A stretch of DNA of 64,000 bases from Scytonema millei VB511283 (GCF_000817735.3 NZ_JTJC03000001.1:939710-1003709); one strand, 5' to 3'. Counted from the first letter of the stretch, positions 17,942 to 29,390 are shown. The notes: generated by a model from the letters alone, not told the origin. Numbers and translations: made by a program.

Positions 17942-19054
17942 ATGCCCTCATCTACAGAGAGAGCGATCGTTATGGCTGAAGCTGTCCAACACTCAATAGA
18001 TTACGAATCTGCACTAGGTCGGGATTGTACAACACTGTCTCGACACGTCCTACAACAGTTGCAAAGTTTTTCTGCTGATGCCCAAGATCTGAGTGCCTTA
18101 ATGAGTCGCATTGCCCTCGCTGGCAAGTTAATCTCGCGTCACCTCAGTCGTGCGGGATTGATGGAAGGCGTACTGGGATTTACCGGAGATGTGAACGTAC
18201 AAGGGGAATCAGTCAAAAAGTTGGACGTTTATGCCAACGATGTCTTTATCTCGGTTTTCAAGCAGAGCGGTTTAGTCTGTCGCTTGGCTTCCGAAGAAAT
18301 GGAGCAGCCATATTACATTCCTGAAAACTGTCCGATTGGTCGTTATACCTTGCTTTACGACCCAATCGATGGTTCATCCAATACAGATATTAATATGAGT
18401 CTGGGATCGATCTTCGCCATCCGACAGCAGGAAGGCAACGATCTAGATGGAGAGGCAAAAGACTTACTGCAATTGGGAAGCAAACAAATTGCGGCAGGAT
18501 ATATCCTCTACGGTCCTAGCACCATCTTGGTGTATTCCATCGGCAAGGGCGTACATTCTTTTACTCTCGATCCCAGCCTTGGAGAATTCATACTTTCGGA
18601 AGAAAATATTCAACTGCCGCAACACGGTTCGGTTTATAGTGTCAACGAAGGCAACTTCTGGCAATGGGATGAATCGATCCGAGAATACATTCGTTACGTC
18701 CACCGCACAGAAGGCTATACCGCACGCTACAGTGGAGCTATGGTAGGTGACATTCATCGGATTTTAGTGCAAGGTGGCGTGTTCCTTTACCCTGGCACGG
18801 TGAAAAAACCAGAAGGTAAAATTCGCCTACTGTATGAATCTGCTCCCTTAGCATTTTTGGTCGAGCAGGCAGGAGGCAGAGCAAGTACGGGAACCCAAGA
18901 CATCATGGATGTCGTGCCTGAAAAACTGCATCAACGCACTCCGTTGATTATTGGTAGTAAAGATGACGTGGCATTAGTTGAGTCCTTTATTCAGCGACAC
19001 GCCCAAGCCCAAGAAGAGAAGAACATTCGGGCGCAAGCACGCATACCTCAATGA
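17942..19054 (+). CDS. fbp: Class I fructose-1,6-bisphosphatase
   Basis: The 370-residue enzyme removes the 1-phosphate of fructose 1,6-bisphosphate in gluconeogenesis and the Calvin cycle. It shows [12 protein letters not shown]-like N-terminus ([14 protein letters not shown]), the metal-site signature [20 protein letters not shown], the AMP/substrate region [12 protein letters not shown] and the C-terminal [18 protein letters not shown]. It heads the cluster fbp-tal-zwf-opcA, the known cyanobacterial grouping for oxidative pentose-phosphate metabolism. The ATG at 17942 is used; the ATG ten codons later (17972, MAEAVQ) is an equally possible start. Confidence 0.95.
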   Translation: MPSSTERAIVMAEAVQHSIDYESALGRDCTTLSRHVLQQLQSFSADAQDLSALMSRIALAGKLISRHLSRAGLMEGVLGFTGDVNVQGESVKKLDVYANDVFISVFKQSGLVCRLASEEMEQPYYIPENCPIGRYTLLYDPIDGSSNTDINMSLGSIFAIRQQEGNDLDGEAKDLLQLGSKQIAAGYILYGPSTILVYSIGKGVHSFTLDPSLGEFILSEENIQLPQHGSVYSVNEGNFWQWDESIREYIRYVHRTEGYTARYSGAMVGDIHRILVQGGVFLYPGTVKKPEGKIRLLYESAPLAFLVEQAGGRASTGTQDIMDVVPEKLHQRTPLIIGSKDDVALVESFIQRHAQAQEEKNIRAQARIPQ

Positions 19055-19200
19055 GAGGGGTTAGGGGTTAGGGGAAGAAGAGAGCGCAAGGTTGCTGAGG
19101 AAGCTGAGGGAGCGGAGGGAGCGTCGAAAGAATTTAATTATGAATTGCGAATTCAATTAATTCTTTATCCCCTCACTCCTCGCTCCTCACTCCCCAATTA
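19055..19200. repeat. Mixed short repeats between fbp and tal
   Basis: The gap contains AGGGGTT, GAGGGAGC, AATTGCGAATTC and CTCACTCC short repeats and no gene. Confidence 0.65.
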
Positions 19201-19234
19201 GTAAACCAATGAAGAGTTGAGAAATACAAATATC

Positions 19235-20380
19235 ATGGCAACAAATCATTTACTAGAGATCAAAGAATACGGTCAAAGCATTTGGATGGATAATTTGACC
19301 CGTGACTTAGTTCAGTCTGGAGAGCTGAAGAATTTAGTTGAGAATCAAGGGATTTGCGGGATCACTTCTAACCCAGCAATTTTTGAAAAAGCGATCGCGG
19401 GTAATGCGATCTACGATGCTGATATCGAAGCAGGGATTCGGGCGGGATTGCCGACTTATAAAATTTACGAATCCTTAGTATTTAAAGATATCCGCGATGC
19501 CTGCGATATCTTGCGTCCCGTATATGACGCTTCCGAAGGACTCGATGGATATGTCAGCATTGAAGTTCCTCCCACGATCGCCCATGATACACAGGCGACA
19601 ATTAACGAAGCCCGTCGTTACTATCAAGAAATTGGGCGGGATAACGTGATGATTAAGATCCCCGGCACTAATGCAGGTTTACCAGCGGTTGAGCAAGTTA
19701 TCTCAGAAGGGATCAACGTTAACGTAACGCTGTTGTTCTCAGTTCAAAGTTACATCGAAACAGCTTGGGCATACATTCGCGGTTTAGAAAAACGTGCGGC
19801 AGAAGGAAAGGATATTAGCAAGATTTCTTCTGTGGCTAGCTTCTTCCTGTCGCGGATCGATTCTAATATTGACGGTAAAATTGATGCTGCCCTCAAAGCA
19901 GGCGTAGACCGGATTGAGAAAGAAGCAAAATTAAGAGCCGTCAGAGGGAAAGTGGCGATCGCCAACGCTAAGATTGCTTATCAAGAATACAAGAAAATTA
20001 TTCAAAGCGATCGCTGGCAAGCATTAGCCGCCAAAGGCGCAAACGTTCAGAGATTGCTGTGGGCTAGCACCAGCACTAAAGACCCTAACTACAACGATGT
20101 CATGTACGTTAACGAATTGATCGGTCCAGAAACAGTCAATACATTACCACCCAATACGATTGATGCGTGTGCCGACCACTGCGATGTAGCAAATCGCGTC
20201 GAGTCAAATGTCGAGGAAGCATACAAGTTAATTGAAAACTTAAAAGATCCAGATGTGGCGATCGATATCGACCAAGTGATGGACGAATTACTCGTGGAAG
20301 GGATCGACAAATTCATTAAACCCTTTGAATCGCTGATGCAGTCCCTGGAAGAGAAGGTTGCTAAGCTGTCACCCGTGTAA
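19235..20380 (+). CDS. tal: Transaldolase
   Basis: From the ATG at 19235 the enzyme has 381 residues, matching the longer TalB-like bacterial/cyanobacterial form. It transfers dihydroxyacetone units between sugar phosphates in the pentose-phosphate pathway. The signatures GQSIWMDNLTRDL, GITSNPAIFEKAI, the Schiff-base lysine in NVMIKIPGTNAGLPA and the phosphate site (RLLWASTSTKDPNY) are all present. An upstream TTG in frame (19217) would add six residues, but the ATG matches the family better. It lies between fbp and zwf on the same strand. Confidence 0.96.
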   Translation: MATNHLLEIKEYGQSIWMDNLTRDLVQSGELKNLVENQGICGITSNPAIFEKAIAGNAIYDADIEAGIRAGLPTYKIYESLVFKDIRDACDILRPVYDASEGLDGYVSIEVPPTIAHDTQATINEARRYYQEIGRDNVMIKIPGTNAGLPAVEQVISEGINVNVTLLFSVQSYIETAWAYIRGLEKRAAEGKDISKISSVASFFLSRIDSNIDGKIDAALKAGVDRIEKEAKLRAVRGKVAIANAKIAYQEYKKIIQSDRWQALAAKGANVQRLLWASTSTKDPNYNDVMYVNELIGPETVNTLPPNTIDACADHCDVANRVESNVEEAYKLIENLKDPDVAIDIDQVMDELLVEGIDKFIKPFESLMQSLEEKVAKLSPV

Positions 20381-20389
20381 TTAATTAAC

Positions 20390-20414
20390 GTACGAGCAAG
20401 GCCCTTGCTCGTAC
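20390..20414. terminator. Strong GTACGAGCAAGG hairpin between tal and zwf
   Basis: GTACGAGCAAGG and CCTTGCTCGTAC form a 12-bp inverted repeat around one base. It begins 9 bp after the tal stop and ends 32 bp before the zwf ATG. There is no T-run, so it may stabilise the upstream mRNA or modulate read-through rather than end transcription. Confidence 0.6.
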
Positions 20415-20446
20415 CCTTAGCCACTCACTACTGATTACTCACTACT

Positions 20447-21976
20447 ATGGTCACGTTGCTAGAAAATCCCTTACGAGTGGGGCTGCAACAACAGAGAGTT
20501 CCCGAACCGCAAATCTTAGTCATTTTTGGTGCGTCGGGAGATCTGACTCAGCGCAAACTCGTTCCAGCACTCTACAAACTCAGACGGGAACGCCGCCTGC
20601 CACCCGAATTTACAATTGTAGGCGTAGCACGCAGAGAATGGAGTCACGATTACTTCCGCGAACAAATGCGGGAGGGGATCGAGCAGTTTTCTGACGGTAT
20701 TGGTTCGGAAGACCTATGGCAAGAGTTTTCTCAGGGCATATTTTATTGTCCTGGAGATATTGACAATCCCGAAAGCTATCAAAAGCTAAAAAACTTTTTG
20801 GCAGAGTTGGACGAAAAGCGGGGAACTAGAGGCAACCGCGTATTTTACCTGTCTGTCTCACCCAAGTTTTTTGCTGAAGCCATCCAGCAGTTGGGCAAAG
20901 CAGAAATGCTCAAAGATCCGCTCAAAACCCGCTTGATGATTGAAAAGCCCTTCGGTCGGGATTTGGGAACGGCGCGATCGCTCAACCGCGTCGTGCAGCA
21001 AGTTTGTAAAGAAGAACAAGTTTATCGCATCGACCACTATTTGGGCAAAGAAACAGTCCAAAATTTGCTGGTATTTCGCTTTGGGAATGCCATCTTTGAA
21101 CCATTGTGGAACCGCCAGTTTGTCGATCACGTCCAAATTACCGTTGCCGAGACAGTCGGGGTAGAAGACAGAGCGGGATATTATGAAAGCTCTGGGGCAT
21201 TGCGAGATATGTTGCAAAACCACTTGATGCAACTATTTGCCTTCACAGCAATGGAAGCACCTAATTCCCTAGATGCCGATTCAATCCGCACGGAGAAAAT
21301 GAAGGCGATTCAAGCGACTCGCCTAGCAGATATTCAAAATTTGGAACGTGCGGCAGTACGAGGACAATATAGTGCGGGATGGATGAAAGGCAAGCGCGTC
21401 CCTGGTTATCGAGAAGAACCAGGCGTGAATCCCCAGTCTACAACTCCCACGTTTGTCGCGATGAAGTTTTTGATCGACAACTGGCGTTGGAAAGGCGTGC
21501 CTTTTTATCTGCGGACGGGTAAGCGCTTGCCCAAAAAAGTTTCGGAGATTTCAATTCATTTCCGTGAAGTACCGAATTTGTTGTTTCAGTCGGCAGCACA
21601 GCAGATGAATGCTAATATCTTGGCGCTGCGAATTCAACCCAACGAGGGGATTTCGCTGCGTTTTGAGGTAAAAATGCCAGGAGGAACTCTACGGACTCGT
21701 TCTGTAGATATGGACTTTACCTATGGTTCCTTTGGCTTGCAAGCAACTTCCGACGCATACGATCGCCTCTTACTCGATTGCATGATGGGCGATCAAACTC
21801 TATTTACGAGAGCCGACGAAGTAGAAGCTGCTTGGCAATTGGTGACTCCAGCCCTTTCAGTTTGGGATTTGCCCACCGATCCCGCGACTATCCCGCAATA
21901 CGAAGCAGGGACGTGGGAACCAACCGAGGCGGAATTACTGATCGATCAAGATGGTCGTCGCTGGCGTAGGTTGTAA
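20447..21976 (+). CDS. zwf: Glucose-6-phosphate 1-dehydrogenase
   Basis: The 509-residue enzyme oxidises glucose 6-phosphate with NADP in the first step of the oxidative pentose-phosphate pathway. It has the nucleotide fold [18 protein letters not shown], the active-site [13 protein letters not shown] and the EKPFGRDL lysine region. Cysteines stand just before the active-site motif ([10 protein letters not shown]) and in [13 protein letters not shown], matching the positions of the redox-regulatory pair described in cyanobacterial G6PDH. It is followed at 143 bp by opcA, whose product assembles and activates it. Confidence 0.97.
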   Translation: MVTLLENPLRVGLQQQRVPEPQILVIFGASGDLTQRKLVPALYKLRRERRLPPEFTIVGVARREWSHDYFREQMREGIEQFSDGIGSEDLWQEFSQGIFYCPGDIDNPESYQKLKNFLAELDEKRGTRGNRVFYLSVSPKFFAEAIQQLGKAEMLKDPLKTRLMIEKPFGRDLGTARSLNRVVQQVCKEEQVYRIDHYLGKETVQNLLVFRFGNAIFEPLWNRQFVDHVQITVAETVGVEDRAGYYESSGALRDMLQNHLMQLFAFTAMEAPNSLDADSIRTEKMKAIQATRLADIQNLERAAVRGQYSAGWMKGKRVPGYREEPGVNPQSTTPTFVAMKFLIDNWRWKGVPFYLRTGKRLPKKVSEISIHFREVPNLLFQSAAQQMNANILALRIQPNEGISLRFEVKMPGGTLRTRSVDMDFTYGSFGLQATSDAYDRLLLDCMMGDQTLFTRADEVEAAWQLVTPALSVWDLPTDPATIPQYEAGTWEPTEAELLIDQDGRRWRRL

Positions 21977-22119
21977 ATAGCAATGAACCGATCGGCACTC
22001 AATCTGTATACAGACTATCTGTTACAAATACCAATTTACGGGAATGATGGTAAAGGTGGCGATCGCTCTATTGCTAATAGCTAGTTTCATCCTTCATCCT
22101 TCATCTTTCATCCTGTCCT

Positions 22120-23484
22120 ATGGTGACTCAATCTGCTCCAATTTTCTCACTTCAGGCTCCCAAGGATATCTCAGTTAGCGAGATTGAAGCCGAACTCAAT
22201 CAGATTTGGCAAAGTTATGGCGTGGCTGGTGAGGATGGGGAACTGCCCGCCGCCACTCGCGCCAAAACCTTTACTTTGATCGTTTACGAACCAGAAGAAA
22301 CTCAACAATTGCTGGCAGCTTTGGGATATTACAGCGGTCCAATCGACGGCATCCCAGGACCACGCACCGCTTCCGCAATTCGCGAAGCCCAAAAAGTATT
22401 TGGACTGGAAAAAACAGGGAAATCTAGCCCAGAGTTACTGATAAAACTTAGAGAAGAACAAAGCAAACGCCGTGGTGTAGCAGATAGCAACACAGCAGCG
22501 ACAGCTTACGCAATGGATACCCGCAGCCCTGCTGTAGCTGATGCGATCGCCAGTCGTAATCCTTGTCGAATTATTGCTTTATGTCCAGTTACCGGAGAAG
22601 ACGAGGGCGTAAAAGCACAAGTTTCTGCATACTGTCCGATCCAGAAGCAGTCCGCCACAACTTTGATCTGTTGTGAATACATCACCCTGACGGGAACCGT
22701 GGAAGCACTGGAAAGAATAGTAGGCATGGTTCCAGATTTATTAATTGGTGGCTTGCCTAAATTTCTCTGGTGGAAAGCTACTCCAGAACCCGATCACCCG
22801 ATCTTCAAGCGTTTGGCAGCCTCTTGCAACTCTGTCATCTTCGACTCCAACAGTTTTACACAAGTCGAAACCAATCTCATCCGGCTGCAAGAATTGATCG
22901 ATGCAGGCATGACAATTTTCGATGTCAACTGGAGTCGGCTAGCTGCTTGGCAAGAGTTGACGGCAGAAGCCTTCGATCCACCCCAGCGCCGTGCTGCATT
23001 AGGGGAAGTCGATCGCGTCACCATAGACTATGAAAAAGGCAATTCTGCCCAAGCCTTGATGTTTTTAGGCTGGTTGGCAAGTCGATTGAACTGGCGACCG
23101 ACCAAACTTACTACAGAAACGGGAGACTACGACATCAAACGCTTTTACTTCATCGCAGAAGGCGATCGCGAAGTCGAAGCAGAAATTGCTGGCGTTCCGA
23201 CTGCTAGCGACGGTGATGTAGCTGGAGATTTGATTGCTTTACGCCTCACATCTACGAATCCAGCTGCCAACTGTTCTACGGTTTTGTGTTCCGAAACCTC
23301 CGGCTGTATGCGGATGGAGGCACACGGCGGCGCTCAAGCTGGGATCGTCAACCAAGTGACATCCCTTGCCGATCAAAGTGCTGAAGAGTTGCTCTCGCAG
23401 CAACTACAACGCTGGGGACGAGACGTACTATTTGAAGAAAGTCTGGCAGTGACAGTACAGATGCTTAAATTAAGTAATAGTTGA
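22120..23484 (+). CDS. opcA: G6PDH assembly protein OpcA
   Basis: The 454-residue protein is the allosteric activator of glucose-6-phosphate dehydrogenase in cyanobacteria, linking it to thioredoxin control. An N-terminal segment (YEPEETQQLLAALGYYSGPIDGIPGPRTASAIREAQ, residues about 55-90) looks like a peptidoglycan-binding-like three-helix module, common in OpcA. Cysteines occur throughout the remaining OpcA domain, including CSTVLCSETSGC near residues 385-400. It is last in the pentose-phosphate block. A CAACTGT/TTGACAG repeat patch follows before cobB. Confidence 0.95.
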   Translation: MVTQSAPIFSLQAPKDISVSEIEAELNQIWQSYGVAGEDGELPAATRAKTFTLIVYEPEETQQLLAALGYYSGPIDGIPGPRTASAIREAQKVFGLEKTGKSSPELLIKLREEQSKRRGVADSNTAATAYAMDTRSPAVADAIASRNPCRIIALCPVTGEDEGVKAQVSAYCPIQKQSATTLICCEYITLTGTVEALERIVGMVPDLLIGGLPKFLWWKATPEPDHPIFKRLAASCNSVIFDSNSFTQVETNLIRLQELIDAGMTIFDVNWSRLAAWQELTAEAFDPPQRRAALGEVDRVTIDYEKGNSAQALMFLGWLASRLNWRPTKLTTETGDYDIKRFYFIAEGDREVEAEIAGVPTASDGDVAGDLIALRLTSTNPAANCSTVLCSETSGCMRMEAHGGAQAGIVNQVTSLADQSAEELLSQQLQRWGRDVLFEESLAVTVQMLKLSNS

Positions 23485-23533
23485 CAGTTGACGGTTGACT
23501 GTCAACCGTTAACTGTCAACTGTCAACCCTAAA
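23482..23533. repeat. TTGACGG/GTCAACC palindromic heptamer patch
   Basis: Units of TTGACAG and their complement CTGTCAA meet head to head and fill the 51-bp gap between opcA and cobB. The patch can fold into a hairpin and could act as a terminator-like element. Confidence 0.8.
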
Positions 23534-23535
23534 CT

Positions 23536-25128
<1,593 letters not shown>

Positions 25129-25131
<3 letters not shown>

Positions 25132-25190
25132 TTCCGAATTCCGTCAGCCGAAGGCGAAGCGAAGCGTTATTCCGAATTCCGAATTCCGCT
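25129..25190. repeat. AATTCCG repeats with a GCCGAAGGCGAAGCG insert
   Basis: AATTCCG units lie on both sides of a GAAGGCGAAGCGAAGCG stretch. The right part encodes the last residues (NSGIRNSE) of the leftward gene at 25167. Confidence 0.75.
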
Positions 25191-25862
25191 ATTCTCCTCG
25201 ATCGCCCGACAACACTCATCAACCCCAGCCCGTTGCTGCATCATACCAACCAAAGCCTCATAAGCAGACCAATTTGCCTCTAACAAAGTCTTGGCTTGCA
25301 AAACCGCCCAGCGTTGCTTTTGCTCCACAGCTCTAGCGGTATATCCTAAAGGAGTCAAAATCATTCCGAACTTTTGGCGATCGTCTGCTCCCCCCTCGGT
25401 GTTACTGTAAACTAAATCTTCTGCGGCTAAACCTGCCATCCAAACAGTACAATAGCGGTCTAGCATTTGAGCTGTCAGCGTACCCCGATCTAACTGCGCT
25501 GCTAACTCCCGATCTTCAAAACTGACACCACCTAAACCTGGTTGTTTCTGCTTCAAAGCTTCCCAAGCGCTAAGAGTATAACCAGTAATCGGGATGTTTA
25601 ATAAATGCGCTACCAGAAAATGCCCCGCTTCGTGGCGGACAATGCGATCGCGGTGTTGGGGTGAAAAACTTGCCAGCCAGTCTAAAATCAAGTTACCACC
25701 TTTACCCTGAAAGCTGAAACTATCTAACGTAGCCACTGCTAAAACGCTGAAGGTAGCAAGCGCTGGAATCACTGGCGAAAAATGCAATAAAGGACTTAGC
25801 AGTGTCGAAAGCGTCATCACGAAGATAGAAATAGCAACTAAGTTTAGGGCAATCTGATTCAT
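25167..25862 (-). CDS. Membrane protein with FtsH-like HEXXH motif
   Basis: The 231-residue protein has two N-terminal membrane segments (about residues 5-25 and 30-48) and a soluble part with RHEAGHFLVAHLLN (His-Glu-Ala-Gly-His, about residues 77-81), the HEAGH zinc site of M41/FtsH-type peptidases. Further on it has WMAGLAAEDLVY, resembling the third-ligand region of that family. There is no AAA ATPase domain, as in the FtsH-like pseudo-protease or M41-only proteins of cyanobacteria and plastids. It probably acts at the thylakoid or plasma membrane. The last eight residues come from an intergenic repeat. It is convergent with cobB. Confidence 0.75.
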   Translation of the reverse strand: MNQIALNLVAISIFVMTLSTLLSPLLHFSPVIPALATFSVLAVATLDSFSFQGKGGNLILDWLASFSPQHRDRIVRHEAGHFLVAHLLNIPITGYTLSAWEALKQKQPGLGGVSFEDRELAAQLDRGTLTAQMLDRYCTVWMAGLAAEDLVYSNTEGGADDRQKFGMILTPLGYTARAVEQKQRWAVLQAKTLLEANWSAYEALVGMMQQRAGVDECCRAIEENSGIRNSE

Positions 25863-25990
25863 ACTTTAAGAGCGGTACAATTACAGCTATTTCCTTATTA
25901 TCCGCCGATCGCAGTCGCATTCTTGGTTCAATCGTTCAAATGCGATCGCCGAACATGTCTGCAATCATCTACCTAATGACAGATGGCAAA

Positions 25991-26776
25991 TTATCTAGTC
26001 TGCGTTAGAAATACGCTTGTCGTATAAACTAAAGTCACGAAACCATCATCGTTACGATTGTTAGCATACAACTGCCGTAAATCCGCAATCAATCGCTCGT
26101 AAGCCGCACCAGCGCGAGGGATATACGATGTACTCATGGCTCGACCGACAACCCCATCAAAATCGAGTGGCTGTTGATAGGTAAATCTATACTGTTGGAG
26201 ATCGGCAAACAAGCTACTCCTCAGTAAAGGTTCGATCGCCATCCGGCGCTGTTCGGCGGGATGATAGCCAGAAGCAACTTTAATTAGATGAGTATACTCT
26301 GCTGTAAACTCGTCATGGCGATCGCGTTCGTTCCACACTACAGCCAATCTTCCGTTTTCTGATAAAATCCGGCGAAACTCCAGCAGCGTCGGTTCTGGAT
26401 CGAACCAATGAAAAGACTGAAAGCACGTTACCAAATTTACAGCAGCATCAGCCAAACCTGTTGTTTCAGCTGTCCCATCTCGAAACTCTACTAAAGCATG
26501 GGGTGCAGCGGCTTGTCTCATGGGTGCATTGGGTTCGATTGCTATGACTCGTACCCCCTTTTCTGCTAGCAATCGCGCTGCAATTCCGGTTCCCGCACCT
26601 ATATCGGCGGCGATCGTTTGTGATGGCGATAATCCCTCTAAGACTCGCTCGATCGCAGCTTGAGGATAACTCGGACGATATTTTACATAATCCCCCACGC
26701 GATCGGAAAATCGATCGACTGGATTCATCGCGTACAAAGGCGTTGTATCTAGATAAGATGTATTTTGCTCAGACAT
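25991..26776 (-). CDS. Class I SAM-dependent methyltransferase
   Basis: From the ATG at 26776 the protein has 261 residues. It carries the SAM-binding motif I (IAADIGAGTGIAARLLAEKG), the acidic end of strand 2 (VIAIEPN) and, further on, NLVTCFQSFHWFDPEPTLLEF, typical of UbiE/methyltransferase-11-like proteins such as those with the signature DRFSDRVGDYVKYRPSYP at the N-terminus. The substrate is unknown. A TTG at 26803 in the same frame would add nine residues, but the ATG is preferred. It stands alone; the region upstream holds no gene for 1.6 kb. Confidence 0.85.
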   Translation of the reverse strand: MSEQNTSYLDTTPLYAMNPVDRFSDRVGDYVKYRPSYPQAAIERVLEGLSPSQTIAADIGAGTGIAARLLAEKGVRVIAIEPNAPMRQAAAPHALVEFRDGTAETTGLADAAVNLVTCFQSFHWFDPEPTLLEFRRILSENGRLAVVWNERDRHDEFTAEYTHLIKVASGYHPAEQRRMAIEPLLRSSLFADLQQYRFTYQQPLDFDGVVGRAMSTSYIPRAGAAYERLIADLRQLYANNRNDDGFVTLVYTTSVFLTQTR

Positions 26777-28076
26777 AAGATAGGAATCGTAAGGGGCAAG
26801 CAACTATTGATGCCTAGCTACTTCATTACCTGTAATGCCAATTGTAGAACGCAGGCGCAGTGAAATTCACGCTAAGATGACTCAAAATATTTCAGTCACA
26901 ATATTTCTATTTACAAATTCATCTATAGTTTTGTTGTTGCAATATGACTGATTTTCTGGAAAAGTTAAAAAACCTTGCTGTAAGGCAACTAATTTTAATC
27001 TTCAGTCTGTAAAACTGAGAAAATACTAACTTTTTCTTCATGCGATCGATTGCTATCAGCAAATGAACAATTCTGCTTACCTAGTCAATCGTAGGGATTA
27101 GTCTATACTTGAAGTAAGCAGTGGTGCAACTCCGATTCTCAATTAGAAATTCAGAGCCTCTCGGTCACGAGCATAGAGATTCTACAGGCAATTCCCTCAA
27201 TCGCATCAGCTCTTCTATATGTTGGGTAATAATATAGACTTGTGAATGACGAGATCGGTATTTCAACGTGAATTCGCTTTGGGCTGGTGTTACTTAATAC
27301 ATTTTTGAATGTCAAGATAATTTGCTTTAGCTTGTATTACTTAACACATTCTTGAATTCCCCTGTGACGCGCTTCCAGCTTGTGTTGTTCCATACATCTT
27401 TAAATGCCAATATTGGACAGTTGTTTCACCCTTTGTACTGATGTCTGCATCATTTTCTTACATTAAGCTGAGAATTCGTAAGTAAAAATTGGTAGATAAC
27501 ACTATTGAGAGATGATGGAAGCCAAAAGCATCGAAACAGCTCCCGTTTATTACCTGGCAAATGACTGCTGGGTAAGCGATCGCAGACGATCGCTGGCTAT
27601 TTGAAAACATTTGTAAATATGTATATGAGGGAACATTTTAAATTTTCTCAGTATAGTTATGCTAATAAAGTGCAGAAATAATTACTAAAATATCAATATA
27701 TTTTCTCTGCAAGCTGAAAAGCCGAAATCGAAGAAGTAGAATCTATCCGCAAAGTGAGAGTGCCGTGATTTTCTAAACCAGACACTTATAGATTGCATAT
27801 TAGTAGTCGAACCGGGAGAGGGTATGCATCTTTACTAAAAGCTAATAGCACTCAAACGTAGCGATCGCTCCGAACAACTGAAGAGGAATCAAGAGCGCGA
27901 TCGTAATAGTGCGATTGAATTCATCTTAAAAATACAAAACCTGAAAAAAACTGCAAAAAGCATTTGACAAATACCAATAAATTCTGTTATTTTTTTAGTA
28001 TTGAAAAGCCAGCAAATATTTAATGAGTTTCCCGAGTATTTGTGGCTTGAACTTCCAATAGAAATTAATTAGGAAT
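26777..28076. other. Gene-free stretch
   Basis: No convincing protein gene was found in either strand over about 1.3 kb. It contains a triple direct repeat at 27274-27410 and HIP1 sites. A TTGACA box at 27964, with TTATTT 18 bp on, could be the promoter of the structured RNA region that follows. Confidence 0.5.
27274..27410. repeat. Three direct repeats of 47-48 bp
   Basis: Related copies with cores at 27283-27311, 27330-27358 and 27378-27406 follow the pattern GCTTGTGTTACTTAATACAT then TTTTGAATG. The copies have diverged from each other, so the duplication is not recent. Confidence 0.7.
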
Positions 28077-28302
28077 ATGCAAGAGGTATTCAGCGCATGT
28101 GGCGCTGTAGGTTGTAAGAGAAGACACCGAGGAGTGCACTTTTACAACTTCCATAAAAAGAGTATGCGTACTCTTTAGGTGGATGAATAATTATCGATAT
28201 TATCGGTAATTTGCCAGTCTGCCAGAGGCTTAATTATTTTTGAATGAGAATAAACTTAAGGCTGTTAGAAGTGAAAGTTAATCAACTCTAACAGCTTTTT
28301 TT
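28077..28302 (+). ncRNA. Candidate structured RNA with five hairpins and terminator
   Basis: Consecutive stems can be drawn: CAGCGC/GCGCTG (28091-28107), GTTGTAAGAG/CTTTTACAAC (28111-28148, one mismatch), AAAGAGTA/TACTCTTT closed by the UNCG-type loop TGCG (28157-28176), TTATCGAT/ATCGGTAA (28191-28209, one G-U) and the terminator (28258-28298). The same stretch also contains a 33-codon open frame (28077-28178, starting MQEVFSACGAVGCKRRH) behind a closely spaced TAGGAA. It may therefore be a small RNA, a leader with a small peptide, or both. No known RNA family was recognised. The following gene begins beyond the terminator. Confidence 0.5.
28258..28302 (+). terminator. Intrinsic terminator
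   Basis: GCTGTTAGA (28261-28269) pairs perfectly with TCTAACAGC (28287-28295). Flanking AAG/TTT pairs extend the stem to 12 and the T-run continues to 28302. It ends a rightward transcript that must start upstream, in a region with no large gene. Confidence 0.85.
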
Positions 28303-28420
28303 ATGGGTAGAACGCGCTGATAAATAAGCGCGTTCCCCACTCATTCCATTTTTCGTAAATTTGTTGTTCTTAATTGGTAAGAAAACCAAAAAAAGAGTTA
28401 AAAAGGAAGTAGTAAATTTT

Positions 28421-28804
28421 ATGAGTCAACCTGTAGTGATGGCGATCGATCCACAACCCGAACTTATAAGGGAGATTAAGAAAGATTTGCAGCGTTCCCA
28501 TCAAAATCTGAGAATATTATATGCGAATTCTCCATTAGAAACATTAAAAAAATTAAAAGATTTGCAGTCGTCAAACGACACGCTAACGCTTTTAATCGTA
28601 GAACAAAAAACCTTTCAAATAGTTGCTGCCGACCTTCTACAATTAGTCAGAGAAATGTTTCCAAAGGTGCAACGCTTGACGCTCAAAGTTCACGATAGCG
28701 ACGAGATACCCAGTTGCATTCCTATTCCCACAGCTTTTGTAGTGAGTACCAATGAGGTAGAGACTGCGCTGCCAGATTTACAGCTTGTGGCGCACACAAG
28801 TTGA
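28421..28804 (+). CDS. Degenerate response-regulator receiver-like protein
   Basis: From the ATG at 28421, preceded by AAGGAAG, the protein has 127 residues. Its pattern (VVMAIDPQPELIREIKKDLQ, then ILYANSPLETLKKL, then LTLLIVEQKTF) follows the receiver domains found at the head of cyanobacterial regulator-oxidoreductase fusions, which read VDDDPE and LVDQRMP. Here the phosphoacceptor Asp is replaced by Glu61, the acidic pocket is reduced to DPQ, and the usual Thr/Ser and Lys are missing. It should not be phosphorylated in the normal way. The in-frame TTG at 28361 is not preferred as start because it lacks the good ribosome site. Confidence 0.6.
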   Translation: MSQPVVMAIDPQPELIREIKKDLQRSHQNLRILYANSPLETLKKLKDLQSSNDTLTLLIVEQKTFQIVAADLLQLVREMFPKVQRLTLKVHDSDEIPSCIPIPTAFVVSTNEVETALPDLQLVAHTS

Positions 28805-28976
28805 TTTGGTAACTTACCTGCGATCGCCATGAGATGTCACGATTGAAATTCGGCAAATTTTAGATTGATTTCAGCAAAGTTAGATGGGAGCAAGATTCTA
28901 GTTAAGCATGAGTTTTGAGTGACAGAAAAGATGTTCTGGCGGATGGTATTTTTGTAGTGATTCAAAGGGATTTCCA

Positions 28977-29390
28977 ATGCCTGGAAAACGTAGCAGCCGC
29001 AAACAAATACAGCATTTTTGCTGTCCTTACTGCGATCGCCGTTTATGGCGAGCAGGTAGCACAAAACACTTTTTGTTCTATACAGAAGCAGCTCAAATCC
29101 GACAATATGTAAATGTGTCTCACAAAAGTGCCGCTTTGCTTGCTAGTCAAGGTGCTTATGTCGATCGCAACTCCTGGATTGAAGAATTTTTTTGCGGCGA
29201 ACATGGTAAGCTGTGGCTGAAACTCAACCGTAATTCAGCAGGTCAATTAACTTCGCAAATAGCTACAAGTAAAGATTGGCAGCAATCAACTCAAACGATT
29301 AATCCAGAAGTGCCAAACCCTTCAGTGAGTGAATATAGTTATCGTATGAGTCGAGCGCCAAGTAGTAGACTCTCCTATTGCAGGAGATAA
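28977..29390 (+). CDS. Hypothetical protein with Cys-rich N-terminus
   Basis: A 137-residue protein beginning MPGKRSSRKQIQHFCCPYCDRRLWR, in which CPYC resembles half of a zinc ribbon; a further Cys-His pair appears in EEFFCGEHGKLWL. The middle stretch (VSHKSAALLASQGAYVDRNSWIEEFF) looks folded and the C-terminal third is polar and probably disordered. AAAGGGA upstream serves as ribosome site. The family was not recognised; it may bind zinc or nucleic acid. Confidence 0.65.
   Translation: MPGKRSSRKQIQHFCCPYCDRRLWRAGSTKHFLFYTEAAQIRQYVNVSHKSAALLASQGAYVDRNSWIEEFFCGEHGKLWLKLNRNSAGQLTSQIATSKDWQQSTQTINPEVPNPSVSEYSYRMSRAPSSRLSYCRR

Noticed and set aside
28111-28148. Yfr1 small RNA, suggested by an ACTCCTC-like stretch on the minus strand
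   Set aside because: The conserved unpaired Yfr1 motif is not present in full and the strand does not agree with the terminator.
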